Positions 39,793-47,305 of a stretch of 56,699 bases of DNA are shown here, in pieces. Below the pieces are notes generated by a model. It was not told the DNA's origin, ran no database searches, and saw only the letters and a program-made list of their open reading frames with translations. Each line of letters begins with the position of its first letter. Positions within the stretch are counted from its first letter, which is position 1. Source of the stretch: a bacterium (GTDB lineage: Bacteria; Patescibacteriota; Patescibacteriia; Patescibacteriales; JAKAJF01). Location of the stretch: positions 1 to 56,699 of the forward strand of contig JAJYLD010000008.1 of the NCBI GenBank assembly GCA_021788015.1. Direction: 5' to 3'. The position numbers and the translations under genes were made by a program.

Positions 39793-39824
39793 ATTAAACC
39801 ACTAAAAGTGGTTTAATTTTTTTT
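39793..39824 (+). terminator. Bidirectional intrinsic terminator between the zinc-ribbon gene and comF
   Basis: ATTAAACCACT pairs with AGTGGTTTAAT around AAA. A T-run follows on the plus strand and a shorter one on the minus strand, so it can end both converging units. Confidence 0.85.
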
Positions 39825-39838
39825 GATTTAAAATTTTT

Positions 39839-40606
39839 TTATCCTTTGGCCAGAACCAAGCCCCAAACCTCTCCCGCGCCGTTTTCTTTCAAAACGCGTG
39901 CGCATTCGTTCAAAGTCGATCCGGTCGTGGTTACGTCATCGATCAAGACAATGTTCCGGCCACCCAAACTTTTCCCTTGCCAAACAAAACAATTCTTGAC
40001 ATTTTCTCTCCTCGCCTCTTCTTTCAGTTTGGCCTGCGGCTTTACGTTTTTAATCCTGACCAAATTATCGCCGTCCGTTTCCAAATAAAATTTTCGAGAA
40101 AAAACCCGGACGATTTCATCGGCCTGATTGAATCCGCGGAAACGTTTTCTTTTTTTGTGCAAAGGTACGGGAACGACCAAAACCGACCGCAGATCGCTTA
40201 GGGTTTTACAATTTATTTTCTCCCTGTTTATTCTGTATAGATTTAACAGATCACGAAAGAAAAAAGCCAAAAAATTTCCCAATTCATTCGCGAGATCTTT
40301 TATTAAACTATATTTCAAAGCCCTAATTAACTTGGCGATGTTTTTGTCGTCATACAACCCGGCGATCCAAACTCCGTTTAAAAAATAGCTTCTCCGGCAA
40401 TCCCGGCAAAATTTTCCGATAAAATTTTCTTTTTTGCAATGCAGGCAATACTGGCTCGGTTTTATCTTCAAACCAAAAAAACATTTTTTGCAAACCAGCT
40501 CTCCTTCTTTTCCGCAAATCAAACATTCTATGGGAAAAATCAAATCCAAAAAAGACGCCCAAAAAAATCGGGCATCTTTTTTAATTCTTTTTAAATCAAG
40601 ATTCAT
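39839..40606 (-). CDS. comF: ComF family phosphoribosyltransferase-like competence protein
   Basis: This 255-aa protein has the ComF plan. An N-terminal double zinc site (CLICGKEGELVCKKC; CLHCKKENFIGKFCRDC) is followed by a PRTase fold with VVPVPLHKKRKRFRGFNQA and the PRPP motif VLIDDVTTTGSTLNEC. ComF is needed for DNA uptake in competent bacteria, probably at the inner face of the membrane. Its ATG abuts repeat-element copy 2. Without the element, its start would overlap the stop of the upstream VirB-locus gene as ATGA, which suggests an original operon with the secretion genes. Confidence 0.94.
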   Translation of the reverse strand: MNLDLKRIKKDARFFWASFLDLIFPIECLICGKEGELVCKKCFFGLKIKPSQYCLHCKKENFIGKFCRDCRRSYFLNGVWIAGLYDDKNIAKLIRALKYSLIKDLANELGNFLAFFFRDLLNLYRINREKINCKTLSDLRSVLVVPVPLHKKRKRFRGFNQADEIVRVFSRKFYLETDGDNLVRIKNVKPQAKLKEEARRENVKNCFVWQGKSLGGRNIVLIDDVTTTGSTLNECARVLKENGAGEVWGLVLAKG

Positions 40607-40895
40607 CCCGTTAGAAGCGGACTCCTGCAGTACGCCCCGTTAGAAATTCCGCCAGACTGATATGTCCTTGAAAAATTCCGCCTTGGTTTATTCTAAAGAT
40701 TTCTAACGGGGTGACTACGAGGCGAGAGTGGTTAATAATAATTTTTATGCAACAGAACTTGTCCCGTAGCCAAACCCGACAGGATTTGCGTTATCGGGAT
40801 CGCTATTAAAAAAATTAATTGCATCTGTCAATTAGAATTTTTAATTAATTTGATTTTACATTTTTCCCATGGAAACGATCGCGGTTTCTAACGAG
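40607..40895 (-). mobile_element. Start-codon-abutting MITE-like repeat, copy 2 (between comF and the 202-aa gene)
   Basis: This 289-bp element has CCCGTTAGAAG at one end and TTTCTAACGAG at the other, flanked by perfect 6-bp direct repeats ATTCAT (40601-40606 and 40896-40901). On the gene strand the flank is ATGAAT: the downstream copy supplies comF's ATG and the upstream copy supplies the TGA stop of the 202-aa gene. The core matches copy 1. A 77-bp inverted repeat (CCCCGTTAGAAAT...ATTTCTAACGGGG, 40635-40711) is nested inside a loop of the core. No ORF is present. Confidence 0.72.
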
Positions 40896-40897
40896 AT

Positions 40898-41506
40898 TCA
40901 TTTGCTTTCCCAATTGGCGCTGTCTATTTTCCAAATTCCGTTTTCTTTGACGAAAGCGATTGAAATATTTTGAGAAAAAGTATCGGAATTATTCGGTGTA
41001 CCTGTCGATTCTTTCCTTTGCGTCGATACCGTAATTTGAGCAGTGCCCGCGTTCTTGTCAAAACTCTGCACCGTTTCCGAAACAGCTTTTGTCGTAATAC
41101 CGTAATAGGTGCTTGTTGAAGATTTCTTCGCGATTTCATCCTTAATATATTGATCCACCCAATTTTGCATTTTCGTACTCATAAAAACTTTCAAATCCGT
41201 CAAATTGCCAAAGTCGTCCTGATTGGAAAAAGAACCGAATCTTTCGGCAAAAGCGGCCGCCATGACTTTTAAATCGTTCTGCGTAAGCTCCGTTTTCGTA
41301 TTGGAAGTTGGCGTTGGCACCGTCGCTTTCGTCGCTTGATTTTGAACCGGTAGACTGGAATTTACCTGGTTTGTTCCGGATTGCGAATTGTTTTGCTCGA
41401 CCATTCTTGGTTGGGTGGAAAAATTTTTAAAAAACATAATATAGGCTATCAGCGCGAGAAGAAGTAACCCGATTAAAATCATTAAAAATCCAAAATATTT
41501 TTTCAT
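40898..41506 (-). CDS. Membrane-anchored VirB8/NTF2-like protein of the secretion locus (202 aa)
   Basis: One N-terminal membrane helix (MILIGLLLLALIAYIMFF, about 9-27) is followed by a Gln/Asn/Thr-rich linker to about residue 75. A C-terminal domain (ALERF-type start KVMAAAFAERFGSFSNQDDF, end ISIAFVKENGIWKIDSANW) looks like an NTF2/VirB8-type fold. VirB8-like proteins are periplasm-side scaffolds of type IV secretion systems. The fold is inferred from the pattern, not from a search. The gene follows VirB4 and precedes comF. It lies between two copies of the start-codon repeat element: its TGA is inside the flank of copy 2 and its ATG inside the flank of copy 3. Confidence 0.55.
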   Translation of the reverse strand: MKKYFGFLMILIGLLLLALIAYIMFFKNFSTQPRMVEQNNSQSGTNQVNSSLPVQNQATKATVPTPTSNTKTELTQNDLKVMAAAFAERFGSFSNQDDFGNLTDLKVFMSTKMQNWVDQYIKDEIAKKSSTSTYYGITTKAVSETVQSFDKNAGTAQITVSTQRKESTGTPNNSDTFSQNISIAFVKENGIWKIDSANWESK

Positions 41507-41622
41507 CCCGTTAAAAGCGGATCGCGATCAAAAATTTTGATTGCACAATCCGCATAAAATTATTATAAAAACATTTATAATTTATATTAACTCCCGCCGA
41601 AGCGATTGCGGCTTCTAACGGG
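41507..41622 (-). mobile_element. Start-codon-abutting MITE-like repeat, copy 3 (short)
   Basis: This 116-bp copy begins CCCGTTAAAAG and ends CTTCTAACGGG, with TTCAT on both flanks (41502-41506 and 41624-41628). It lacks the conserved core of copies 1 and 2 and instead holds a hairpin (GCGGAT.../...ATCCGC enclosing GATCAAAA/TTTTGATT) plus AT filler. It abuts the ATG of the 202-aa gene and looks like an internal-deletion or related element. Confidence 0.65.
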
Positions 41623-41653
41623 ATTCATAACTCTATTGAAACTAATTGGCTGG

Positions 41654-43567
41654 CTATAATCCCAGCTCGTCTTGGGCTTCGTCGTTTTGAGCGTTGCCGG
41701 CATTTTGGGCGAATTCTTTTTTCGCTTCTTCGATTTCCAAAAGTTGTCTCGGATCGGAAGTGATAAGTTGATCTTCCGTGTAAGATGCGACCACTTTGAT
41801 CGCGGCGTGCTTGTTGCCGGCAAAGAAAATTCCTTCGCCGACTCCGCATTCGAGAAGCAAATATTTTTCTCCTTCCGTAAGCAAAAATGTTTTTTGCACC
41901 AAATCGATGGCCGCGGGCGATTGTTTCAGGAGAAGCTGCAAAGACGAGTTGGTTACGATCGCTTGGCCGTAGGGCGAAGTTAAAAAATCGTTAACGTCCT
42001 GGGTTATGGTCGTTACGCCCAAATAATATTTTCGGCATCGTTTAACCAAAGCGAAGATAAATTTGGCGCTGTCTTCATGTTGCATCAGCCACCAGGCTTC
42101 GTCAATAACGAGAATTCTTCTTTTTGTTTCGCTTCTTACCGTGTTCCAAATGTAATTGACAATGGTATAAATTGCTATCGGCCTTAGTTCATCTTCAAGA
42201 TCGCGAACGGAAAAACAAACCAATTGGTTTTCCATTTTTACATTGGTCGGACTGTTGAACAAGCCGGCAAAAGTTCCTTGGGTGTATTTTCTCAACCTTA
42301 AGGCGAGGCTCGCTCCTCCCTCCATGCCTTCCAGGATGTCTTGAAAATCCTGCATAACCGGAGGTTCGATGTTGGCCAAATCGCTGTCACCCGTAATATC
42401 CTTTCTCGCGTAAGTTTCAAGAAGAGCGCGATCGATAATCGAATCTTCTTCATGGGTTAAATCGCCGAACATTAACCTGATCAAGCCCTTAACCGTTATA
42501 ACCGCGCTTCTGATGATGTCTTCCGCTTTGGAATCGGCGCCGAGTGAATGAGGCAAATCAAAAGGGTTGATTTTGTTTTCGCTGGAAAGAGAAATATTTA
42601 CGTAAGTTCCGCCGACGGCGTCGGACAAATGTTTGTATTCGTATTCCGGATCGATAATAATAACTTCCGTTCCCATCATTAAACTGCGCAACACTTCCAA
42701 TTTAATGGCATAACTCTTGCCGGCTCCGGAAGTGGCGAAAACGACCGAATTGGCGTTTTGCAAACTGAACCGGTCGAAAAGAATCAAACTGTTGTTATGC
42801 CTGTTTATACCGTATAAAATTCCGTTATCACTGGTCAGTTCCGTGGACATAAACGGGAAAGAGGTGGCGACCGGAGAAGAATTCATGTTAAAAACGATGT
42901 AAAGCTCGTCGTTGCCCAAAGGAAATGTCGAATTGAATCCTTGCTCGGACTGATAAAAAACGCGGCGGGAATAAACGAGTCTTGAGCCGAAAATGCTTTC
43001 AACTTCGTCCGATAATTTATTGAGATCGTCAAACTTGTCCGCGTAAATCGTTATATACAAGGCGAATTGGAAAAATTTTTCCGTGCCTTGAGTCAAAGCG
43101 TCGCGCAAGGCTTCAATATCGCGTAGGGCGGTCTCGCGCAAAGGATCGCGAGCGGCGCCCTTTTCCGCGTCGGAAATTATTTGCGCTTCCAAAGCGCCGA
43201 CTTTATTTTTCAACTGTTTCAAGATTATATCGCTTCGCACGGGATAAAAAAACATGGCGATATCGAAGGTCGAATTTAAATTGATGATCGGCGAGAACCA
43301 ACCGACGTTGATGTAGCGCGGATAACTGACGACAAAAATCGTGCGGATGTATTGATCCCCCAATTTCAAAAAGTCGGAATTGACTTCAAAGCTGGCCGGA
43401 GCGATTAAATCCTTGATAGAGACGACTCCGCGGCGATAAGCGACTTCCGCTTCAACCAATTCGCGCGCCATTTGGGCGTTTTCTATCGCCTTTTTTTGTT
43501 CCTCCATCCTGCTCTTTTCAAGCGCTTGCTTTTCTTCTTCTTTTTGTATCTGACTTGGGTTAAACAT
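41654..43567 (-). CDS. virB4: VirB4/TraC-family type IV secretion ATPase
   Basis: This 637-aa protein powers substrate or pilin movement through a type IV secretion system. After a charged N-terminal helix (about 7-45), the VirB4 N-terminal domain spans to ~240. Walker A is ATSGAGKSYAIKLE (GAGKS at 281-285) and the Walker B region is RRILVIDEAWWLM, followed by DVNDFL and SSLQLLLKQSP motifs typical of VirB4. It works at the inner face of the membrane. It overlaps the upstream 227-aa gene by 8 nt. The usual VirB4 is ~800 aa, and part of that function may lie in the separate 227-aa protein. Confidence 0.93.
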   Translation of the reverse strand: MFNPSQIQKEEEKQALEKSRMEEQKKAIENAQMARELVEAEVAYRRGVVSIKDLIAPASFEVNSDFLKLGDQYIRTIFVVSYPRYINVGWFSPIINLNSTFDIAMFFYPVRSDIILKQLKNKVGALEAQIISDAEKGAARDPLRETALRDIEALRDALTQGTEKFFQFALYITIYADKFDDLNKLSDEVESIFGSRLVYSRRVFYQSEQGFNSTFPLGNDELYIVFNMNSSPVATSFPFMSTELTSDNGILYGINRHNNSLILFDRFSLQNANSVVFATSGAGKSYAIKLEVLRSLMMGTEVIIIDPEYEYKHLSDAVGGTYVNISLSSENKINPFDLPHSLGADSKAEDIIRSAVITVKGLIRLMFGDLTHEEDSIIDRALLETYARKDITGDSDLANIEPPVMQDFQDILEGMEGGASLALRLRKYTQGTFAGLFNSPTNVKMENQLVCFSVRDLEDELRPIAIYTIVNYIWNTVRSETKRRILVIDEAWWLMQHEDSAKFIFALVKRCRKYYLGVTTITQDVNDFLTSPYGQAIVTNSSLQLLLKQSPAAIDLVQKTFLLTEGEKYLLLECGVGEGIFFAGNKHAAIKVVASYTEDQLITSDPRQLLEIEEAKKEFAQNAGNAQNDEAQDELGL

Positions 43568-44243
43568 TAAATTCTCCCACTCGCAATTCCTTTACATCGA
43601 CCAATTTTTGGTTGGCCGACGTGGTCGGATTGTAAGTATTATAGTAAAGCTCAATTAAACTTTGAGTGTCCAATTCCGCCGCGCTAAGCCCGATGGAGGC
43701 CAACCCCGAAACTACGTTTTCGATTCTGCGCGTCAGTTGCGCCCTGCGCCTCGCAAAAACATCATCTTTCATGCGCAGCAAAGTGGCGGGCTTGAACGCT
43801 TCCATTATGCCCGTAAAGAATCCTTTATGCTTGTCGGAAATCGGATCATAAGGCAGCACCAAATAAAATCTTTTACTCATAATTTTGCCCATCGATATGA
43901 GTTCGCCGATATATTGGACATATTCGGCGGTTTGCATTTTTAAAAGCTCGTTAGTCTGCTCTTTTTCTTTTTGTTTTAAGTCGTCGATATAACCTTCAAT
44001 ATTTAATTCCCTTGATTGAATGACTATTTGCAAAGGAAAATCGATATTGTTTAAAAAACTTACATAGGCCGCGATAATCGCGTTTTGCTCGTCTTCACTT
44101 TTCAGGGCAAAATTAATGCTCGAAACCAGCAAAACCGCTCTTAAAGTTCCGTCACGCATAACCACGGTGCTTTCTTTTATTTCGGCGATATCAAGAAATT
44201 TCTGCGCGGAACTGCCGACTTTGTTTTTTGATTTTTTGGCCAT
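43560..44243 (-). CDS. TraC-like / VirB4 N-terminal-domain-like protein (227 aa)
   Basis: The protein opens with a Lys-rich stretch and continues KFLDIAEIKESTVVMRDGTLRAVLLVSSINFALKSEDEQ, the pattern of VirB4/TraC N-terminal domains. A segment RFYLVLPYDPISDKHKGFF follows. It has no Walker motifs and no membrane helix. It is directly upstream of, and overlaps, the VirB4 ATPase gene and lies after PrgI, so it is a soluble partner or a split-off piece of VirB4. Similar PrgI / TraC-like / VirB4 trios are a recurring arrangement in Patescibacteria. Confidence 0.8.
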   Translation of the reverse strand: MAKKSKNKVGSSAQKFLDIAEIKESTVVMRDGTLRAVLLVSSINFALKSEDEQNAIIAAYVSFLNNIDFPLQIVIQSRELNIEGYIDDLKQKEKEQTNELLKMQTAEYVQYIGELISMGKIMSKRFYLVLPYDPISDKHKGFFTGIMEAFKPATLLRMKDDVFARRRAQLTRRIENVVSGLASIGLSAAELDTQSLIELYYNTYNPTTSANQKLVDVKELRVGEFNV

Positions 44244-44339
44244 ATATTCAAACTCGTATCAATTTTTCTTAATTTAAGCGAAACCGATTTAATTTTTTTC
44301 CGCAAATTTTAATTTAAAATATTTCTGGTGTGGCGAAAG

Positions 44340-44391
44340 GGATTACAAAACCGCAAGCGGGGGCAAAACTTGACGCTCATATTTGTAATCC
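44340..44391 (-). other. Hairpin spanning the prgI stop codon
   Basis: GGATTACAAA (44340-44349) and TTTGTAATCC (44382-44391) pair perfectly, with an inner CCGC/GCGG stem. The stop codon of prgI lies inside the loop side of this hairpin, so the mRNA 3' end of prgI is folded before the next gene. There is no T-tract. It may protect the upstream message or lower readthrough. Confidence 0.5.
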
Positions 44392-44835
44392 GCTTATTTT
44401 TATATCTTCTTCGTTCTTTTCTCCTTGATAAGCGCCCCCCGTATCTACGATTAAAGACAACTCAGCCAGTCTGGAACGAGTATAATGCTTCGTTGGCACC
44501 GATTGTTTTACTTCCGTCTTTTCTTTAAACTGTTCAAATTCATCTTTGTCCTTATCCGAGTTGTCCCAAATTCTCAATTTCGGCCGCTTAAAAGTTTGAA
44601 CGACGTTTAAGATGAAGAAATGAAAAGGCCGGCCGTTTATCTTCGCGAAAGCAAAAACGCCCGCGATCACAAGAGTCACGATTCCGGCGGTCAAAAACAA
44701 GGAAAAATCAAAAAGTTTGTAATAAACCGCCGAAAGAATAAAAGCTCCAAGCATAATCACAAACTGCCGGGTCGTAACCGGACCGATGATTTTATTTTCG
44801 ACATCGATAAATTGTGGTACCGTAAATTGTTGCAT
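44377..44835 (-). CDS. prgI: PrgI family membrane protein of the type IV secretion locus
   Basis: This 152-aa protein begins MQQFTVPQFIDVENKIIGPVTTRQFVIM, which is the PrgI/TcpE pattern. Two membrane helices follow (about 22-42 and 47-67), and the rest is a cytoplasmic tail (PFHFFILNVVQTFKRPKLRIW...). PrgI-like proteins sit in the membrane near VirB4 in Gram-positive-type conjugation machines such as pCF10 and Tn916-like elements. The gene directly precedes the TraC-like and VirB4 genes. An ACGAAT/ATTCG word-repeat spacer separates it from the upstream gene. Confidence 0.9.
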   Translation of the reverse strand: MQQFTVPQFIDVENKIIGPVTTRQFVIMLGAFILSAVYYKLFDFSLFLTAGIVTLVIAGVFAFAKINGRPFHFFILNVVQTFKRPKLRIWDNSDKDKDEFEQFKEKTEVKQSVPTKHYTRSRLAELSLIVDTGGAYQGEKNEEDIKISGLQI

Positions 44836-44941
44836 GAGTTTAATACGAATCTACGAATTGTATTCGAATGCTCCGAATCCGAAATTAAAAGCGCGAAATC
44901 GGAAACAATGTTTAAAATTCAAAATATCGGATTATAATTTT

Positions 44942-46396
44942 TTAAAACCTCAAATCTTTGTTTAAGTCCATTATCGCTTCGAATTCTCGGCTGTTCAAGT
45001 ATTCTTCTCCTTTTACTTTTCTTTCCTCGATAACGACATCAATGGGTTCGTTTCTTAAAATGCTTTCTTCGCCGATGGCAAGATAAAGTTTATTCACCGG
45101 ACTCATACGCCACGCTTTTATGCCTTCGATTTTTTTTGAATAACTTTCGTCTTCGAGCAATTTTATTTTTTCCTTGATCTTTTCTATGACCCGAAAAGGG
45201 TCTTCAAAAGCCAAACGCCTGAAATTAACCAAATCGAAATTTCTCAATTCGTCTATCGGCGACATCACTCTCGATTCCGCCGCTTTGCGCGGCACGTATT
45301 TTATGTCTTCCATTTTAATTTTTCCGCCTTCCGGCACCGTATTAAGCGGCTTAAAAACGGGGACGGGAGTCGGTTTTTGAGTTTCGGGAATCTTTTTTTC
45401 TTCCTTTTTTAGTTCCGGTTTTGTCTTCGGCTTATCTTCTTTCTTGTCAATCGGTTCTTTTTTTTCTTCCGTCCGCGGCTCTTCTTTCTCTTCTTTCGGC
45501 ATGTCGGTAATTTTTTTAGAGTTTAAGTCGATTTCGACATCGCGCATGCCGATATCTTTCAAATTATTCAAATCGCCGCCGTCTTCGGGCAAAATCATTT
45601 TTTTAGGTTTCTCCGTTTGAATATTGTTGCCGCTGTTTTTAAATTTTTCCGCCGCGTTCAAAACGGCTTCCGTCGAAGTTTCGTCGAAACTCAAACCTCC
45701 CGCCTCAAAAGATTTCATCAAACTGGCTTTGGTATCGATTCTGTTTCTGATTCCTTTTAAATAAATTCTTACGATTTGCTTAAATCTTTCTCTTAATAAT
45801 TCGCTGCCAAAATTAACATCGATTATTTTTAAAATTTTTTGGACATTTTCTTCGACGATGTCGTTGGTATTGTTGATCGTCTCGATTTTTTTCGCCAATT
45901 CTTTAACCTCTTCCTCGTCTTCAACGGAAAAAAAGAAATTTGAACTTTTCGGAGTCTCGGGCTTTAAAACCGTCGCCGTTTGGACGTTCGGTTTTTCTTC
46001 CGGCATTTTTTTTGTTTCGGCCGGCTTTTGGTTTACGGCCAGAGGCAAATGTTCTTCGTAAGGAACCAATTCTTCCTCTTCTTGTTTTTTAATTTCTAAA
46101 TTGGCCCTATTTGCTTTCTTGGCGTTCAATCCGAGATAATCCAAAACGTTTTTAAAAACGAAGTTTTTTAAATCTTCCATAAGACTATTTGCTTTCGAAA
46201 TGTCCAAATTCAATTCTTGCGAAAAAGTTTTCGCGTCAAAATCAAGTTCTTTGGTCATCACTTTCATAATCAAAGGGGCCAAGCCCGCGCCGTATTTCTT
46301 CTCCAAATCATCGATAGCGGAAATTACCGCCGGCGCTCCGATTTTGTCACGCAAGTCTTTTGGTAAATTATTATATTTTTGCAAATATTCAAGCAT
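44942..46396 (-). CDS. Conserved-looking secretion-locus protein, unknown function (484 aa)
   Basis: No known domain is recognised. The N-terminal ~95 residues are helical (DKIGAPAVISAIDDLEKKYGAGLAPLIMKVM). The middle is low-complexity Lys/Glu/Pro-rich (about 290-350), and a second ordered helical part covers about 365-484 (NKLYLAIGEESILRNEPIDVVIEERKV). No membrane helix or signal is seen, so it is cytoplasmic. It heads the prgI-traC-virB4 block and may be a regulator or adaptor. A strong Shine-Dalgarno (AGGAGGT) lies only 1 nt before the ATG, too close for normal use; the ATG is still the best start in frame. Confidence 0.6.
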   Translation of the reverse strand: MLEYLQKYNNLPKDLRDKIGAPAVISAIDDLEKKYGAGLAPLIMKVMTKELDFDAKTFSQELNLDISKANSLMEDLKNFVFKNVLDYLGLNAKKANRANLEIKKQEEEELVPYEEHLPLAVNQKPAETKKMPEEKPNVQTATVLKPETPKSSNFFFSVEDEEEVKELAKKIETINNTNDIVEENVQKILKIIDVNFGSELLRERFKQIVRIYLKGIRNRIDTKASLMKSFEAGGLSFDETSTEAVLNAAEKFKNSGNNIQTEKPKKMILPEDGGDLNNLKDIGMRDVEIDLNSKKITDMPKEEKEEPRTEEKKEPIDKKEDKPKTKPELKKEEKKIPETQKPTPVPVFKPLNTVPEGGKIKMEDIKYVPRKAAESRVMSPIDELRNFDLVNFRRLAFEDPFRVIEKIKEKIKLLEDESYSKKIEGIKAWRMSPVNKLYLAIGEESILRNEPIDVVIEERKVKGEEYLNSREFEAIMDLNKDLRF

Positions 46397-46430
46397 ACCT
46401 CCTGTTTATTTTCCTTTTAAGCTTTTTTGT

Positions 46431-46519
46431 TAAGCCGAAGAAAAGATTGTTTTTGAAGCGAAGACCGCTTTCGCGTCGGCATCAATCCGCAGCGAAAAAA
46501 TAATCTTTTCTTCGGCTTA
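46431..46519. repeat. 18-bp perfect inverted repeat with 53-nt loop
   Basis: TAAGCCGAAGAAAAGATT and its exact complement are separated by 53 nt containing further pairable GC blocks (CGCTTTCGCG, GCAGCG). It fills the spacer between the flavokinase gene and the secretion block. No T-tract lies directly after either arm on the minus strand. It may be a terminator-like barrier or a repeat element. Confidence 0.6.
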
Positions 46520-46553
46520 TTTATGAACATTTATAAAATATTATTTCCCTGTT

Positions 46554-46904
46554 TTAAACATTTAAATAAATTTTATCTTTTTTAATCTGCTCGGCTAATT
46601 CCTCGGGTTTTCTGAATTTTTTTACTTCGCGGATTTTTTTTAAAATTTTTACTTTTATTTTTTCTCCGTAAATGTCTTCACGGAAATTATCGATAAAAAT
46701 TTCCGCGGAAAATATGGAATTAAAAGTTTTCTTGCGGCCATAATGCATAAGGCCGTTGTATTTTTTATTTTTAATTTCCGCTTCGACCAAATAAACCCCT
46801 TCTTCGAGTTCCAATTTTATATCCAGATTCGCCGTGGGAAAGCCCAATTGTCTTCCTCTTCCTTCGCCCCGAATCACGGTAGCCGAGAATATGGTCATAA
46901 TCAC
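46554..46904 (-). CDS. Riboflavin kinase (flavokinase domain only)
   Basis: This 116-aa protein is the C-terminal flavokinase half of RibF without the FAD synthetase half. The motif GEGRGRQLGFPTANL binds ATP/Mg, and SAEIFIDNFREDIYGEKI contains the conserved acidic catalytic region. It converts riboflavin to FMN in the cytoplasm. The GTG at 46904 overlaps the ribH stop as GTGA; the ATG at 46898 is the alternative. It is the last gene of the ribE-ribH-flavokinase unit. How FAD would be made is not visible here. Confidence 0.9.
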   Translation of the reverse strand: MIMTIFSATVIRGEGRGRQLGFPTANLDIKLELEEGVYLVEAEIKNKKYNGLMHYGRKKTFNSIFSAEIFIDNFREDIYGEKIKVKILKKIREVKKFRKPEELAEQIKKDKIYLNV

Positions 46905-47305
46905 TTTTCCAAAAGCGCATCGACGGCCTCAATGGCGCGGCGAGCATGCGATTTTAAACGACTCCGAATCTGATTCGGCAAAACTTCCGGTCCCACTATT
47001 CCGATTCCCACCGGCTTCATAAAAAAAAGTTCCAGATCGATAATCGCTTTCATAACCGTCTGCGCCATTACCAAGCCGTGTTTCGTTTCTCCCTTCTCGA
47101 TAATTCCCAAAACTACCGCTCCTTCAATATCGTCGCGAGCCAATAATTTTTTTAAAGCCAGAGGTTTTTCATAAGATCCCGGCACCCAAACTTCTTCTAT
47201 TACATTGAGCTTCATTTCCGCCGCCGCCAATTTCGCTTCTCTTGCCATTTCCTCCACCTCGGTTTTATGGAATGCGCCCAGTACAAGCGCTATATTTCTA
47301 GACAT
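46901..47305 (-). CDS. ribH: 6,7-dimethyl-8-ribityllumazine synthase
   Basis: This 134-aa protein makes the riboflavin precursor lumazine from a ribityl-pyrimidine and dihydroxybutanone phosphate. Family motifs are VPGSYEKPLALKKLL (normally VPGAFEiP), VVLGIIEKGETKHGLV (normally G.VIrGeT.Hfd; His kept) and PVGIGIVGPEVLPNQI. It is somewhat short for the usual ~150 aa because the N-terminus is trimmed. It directly follows ribE and overlaps the flavokinase gene. Confidence 0.93.
   Translation of the reverse strand: MSRNIALVLGAFHKTEVEEMAREAKLAAAEMKLNVIEEVWVPGSYEKPLALKKLLARDDIEGAVVLGIIEKGETKHGLVMAQTVMKAIIDLELFFMKPVGIGIVGPEVLPNQIRSRLKSHARRAIEAVDALLEK

Noticed and set aside
41654-44243. VirB4 broken by a frameshift into two ORFs
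   Set aside because: The 637-aa ORF has a complete N-terminal domain of its own and the 8-nt overlap is normal for coupled genes; two separate genes are more likely.
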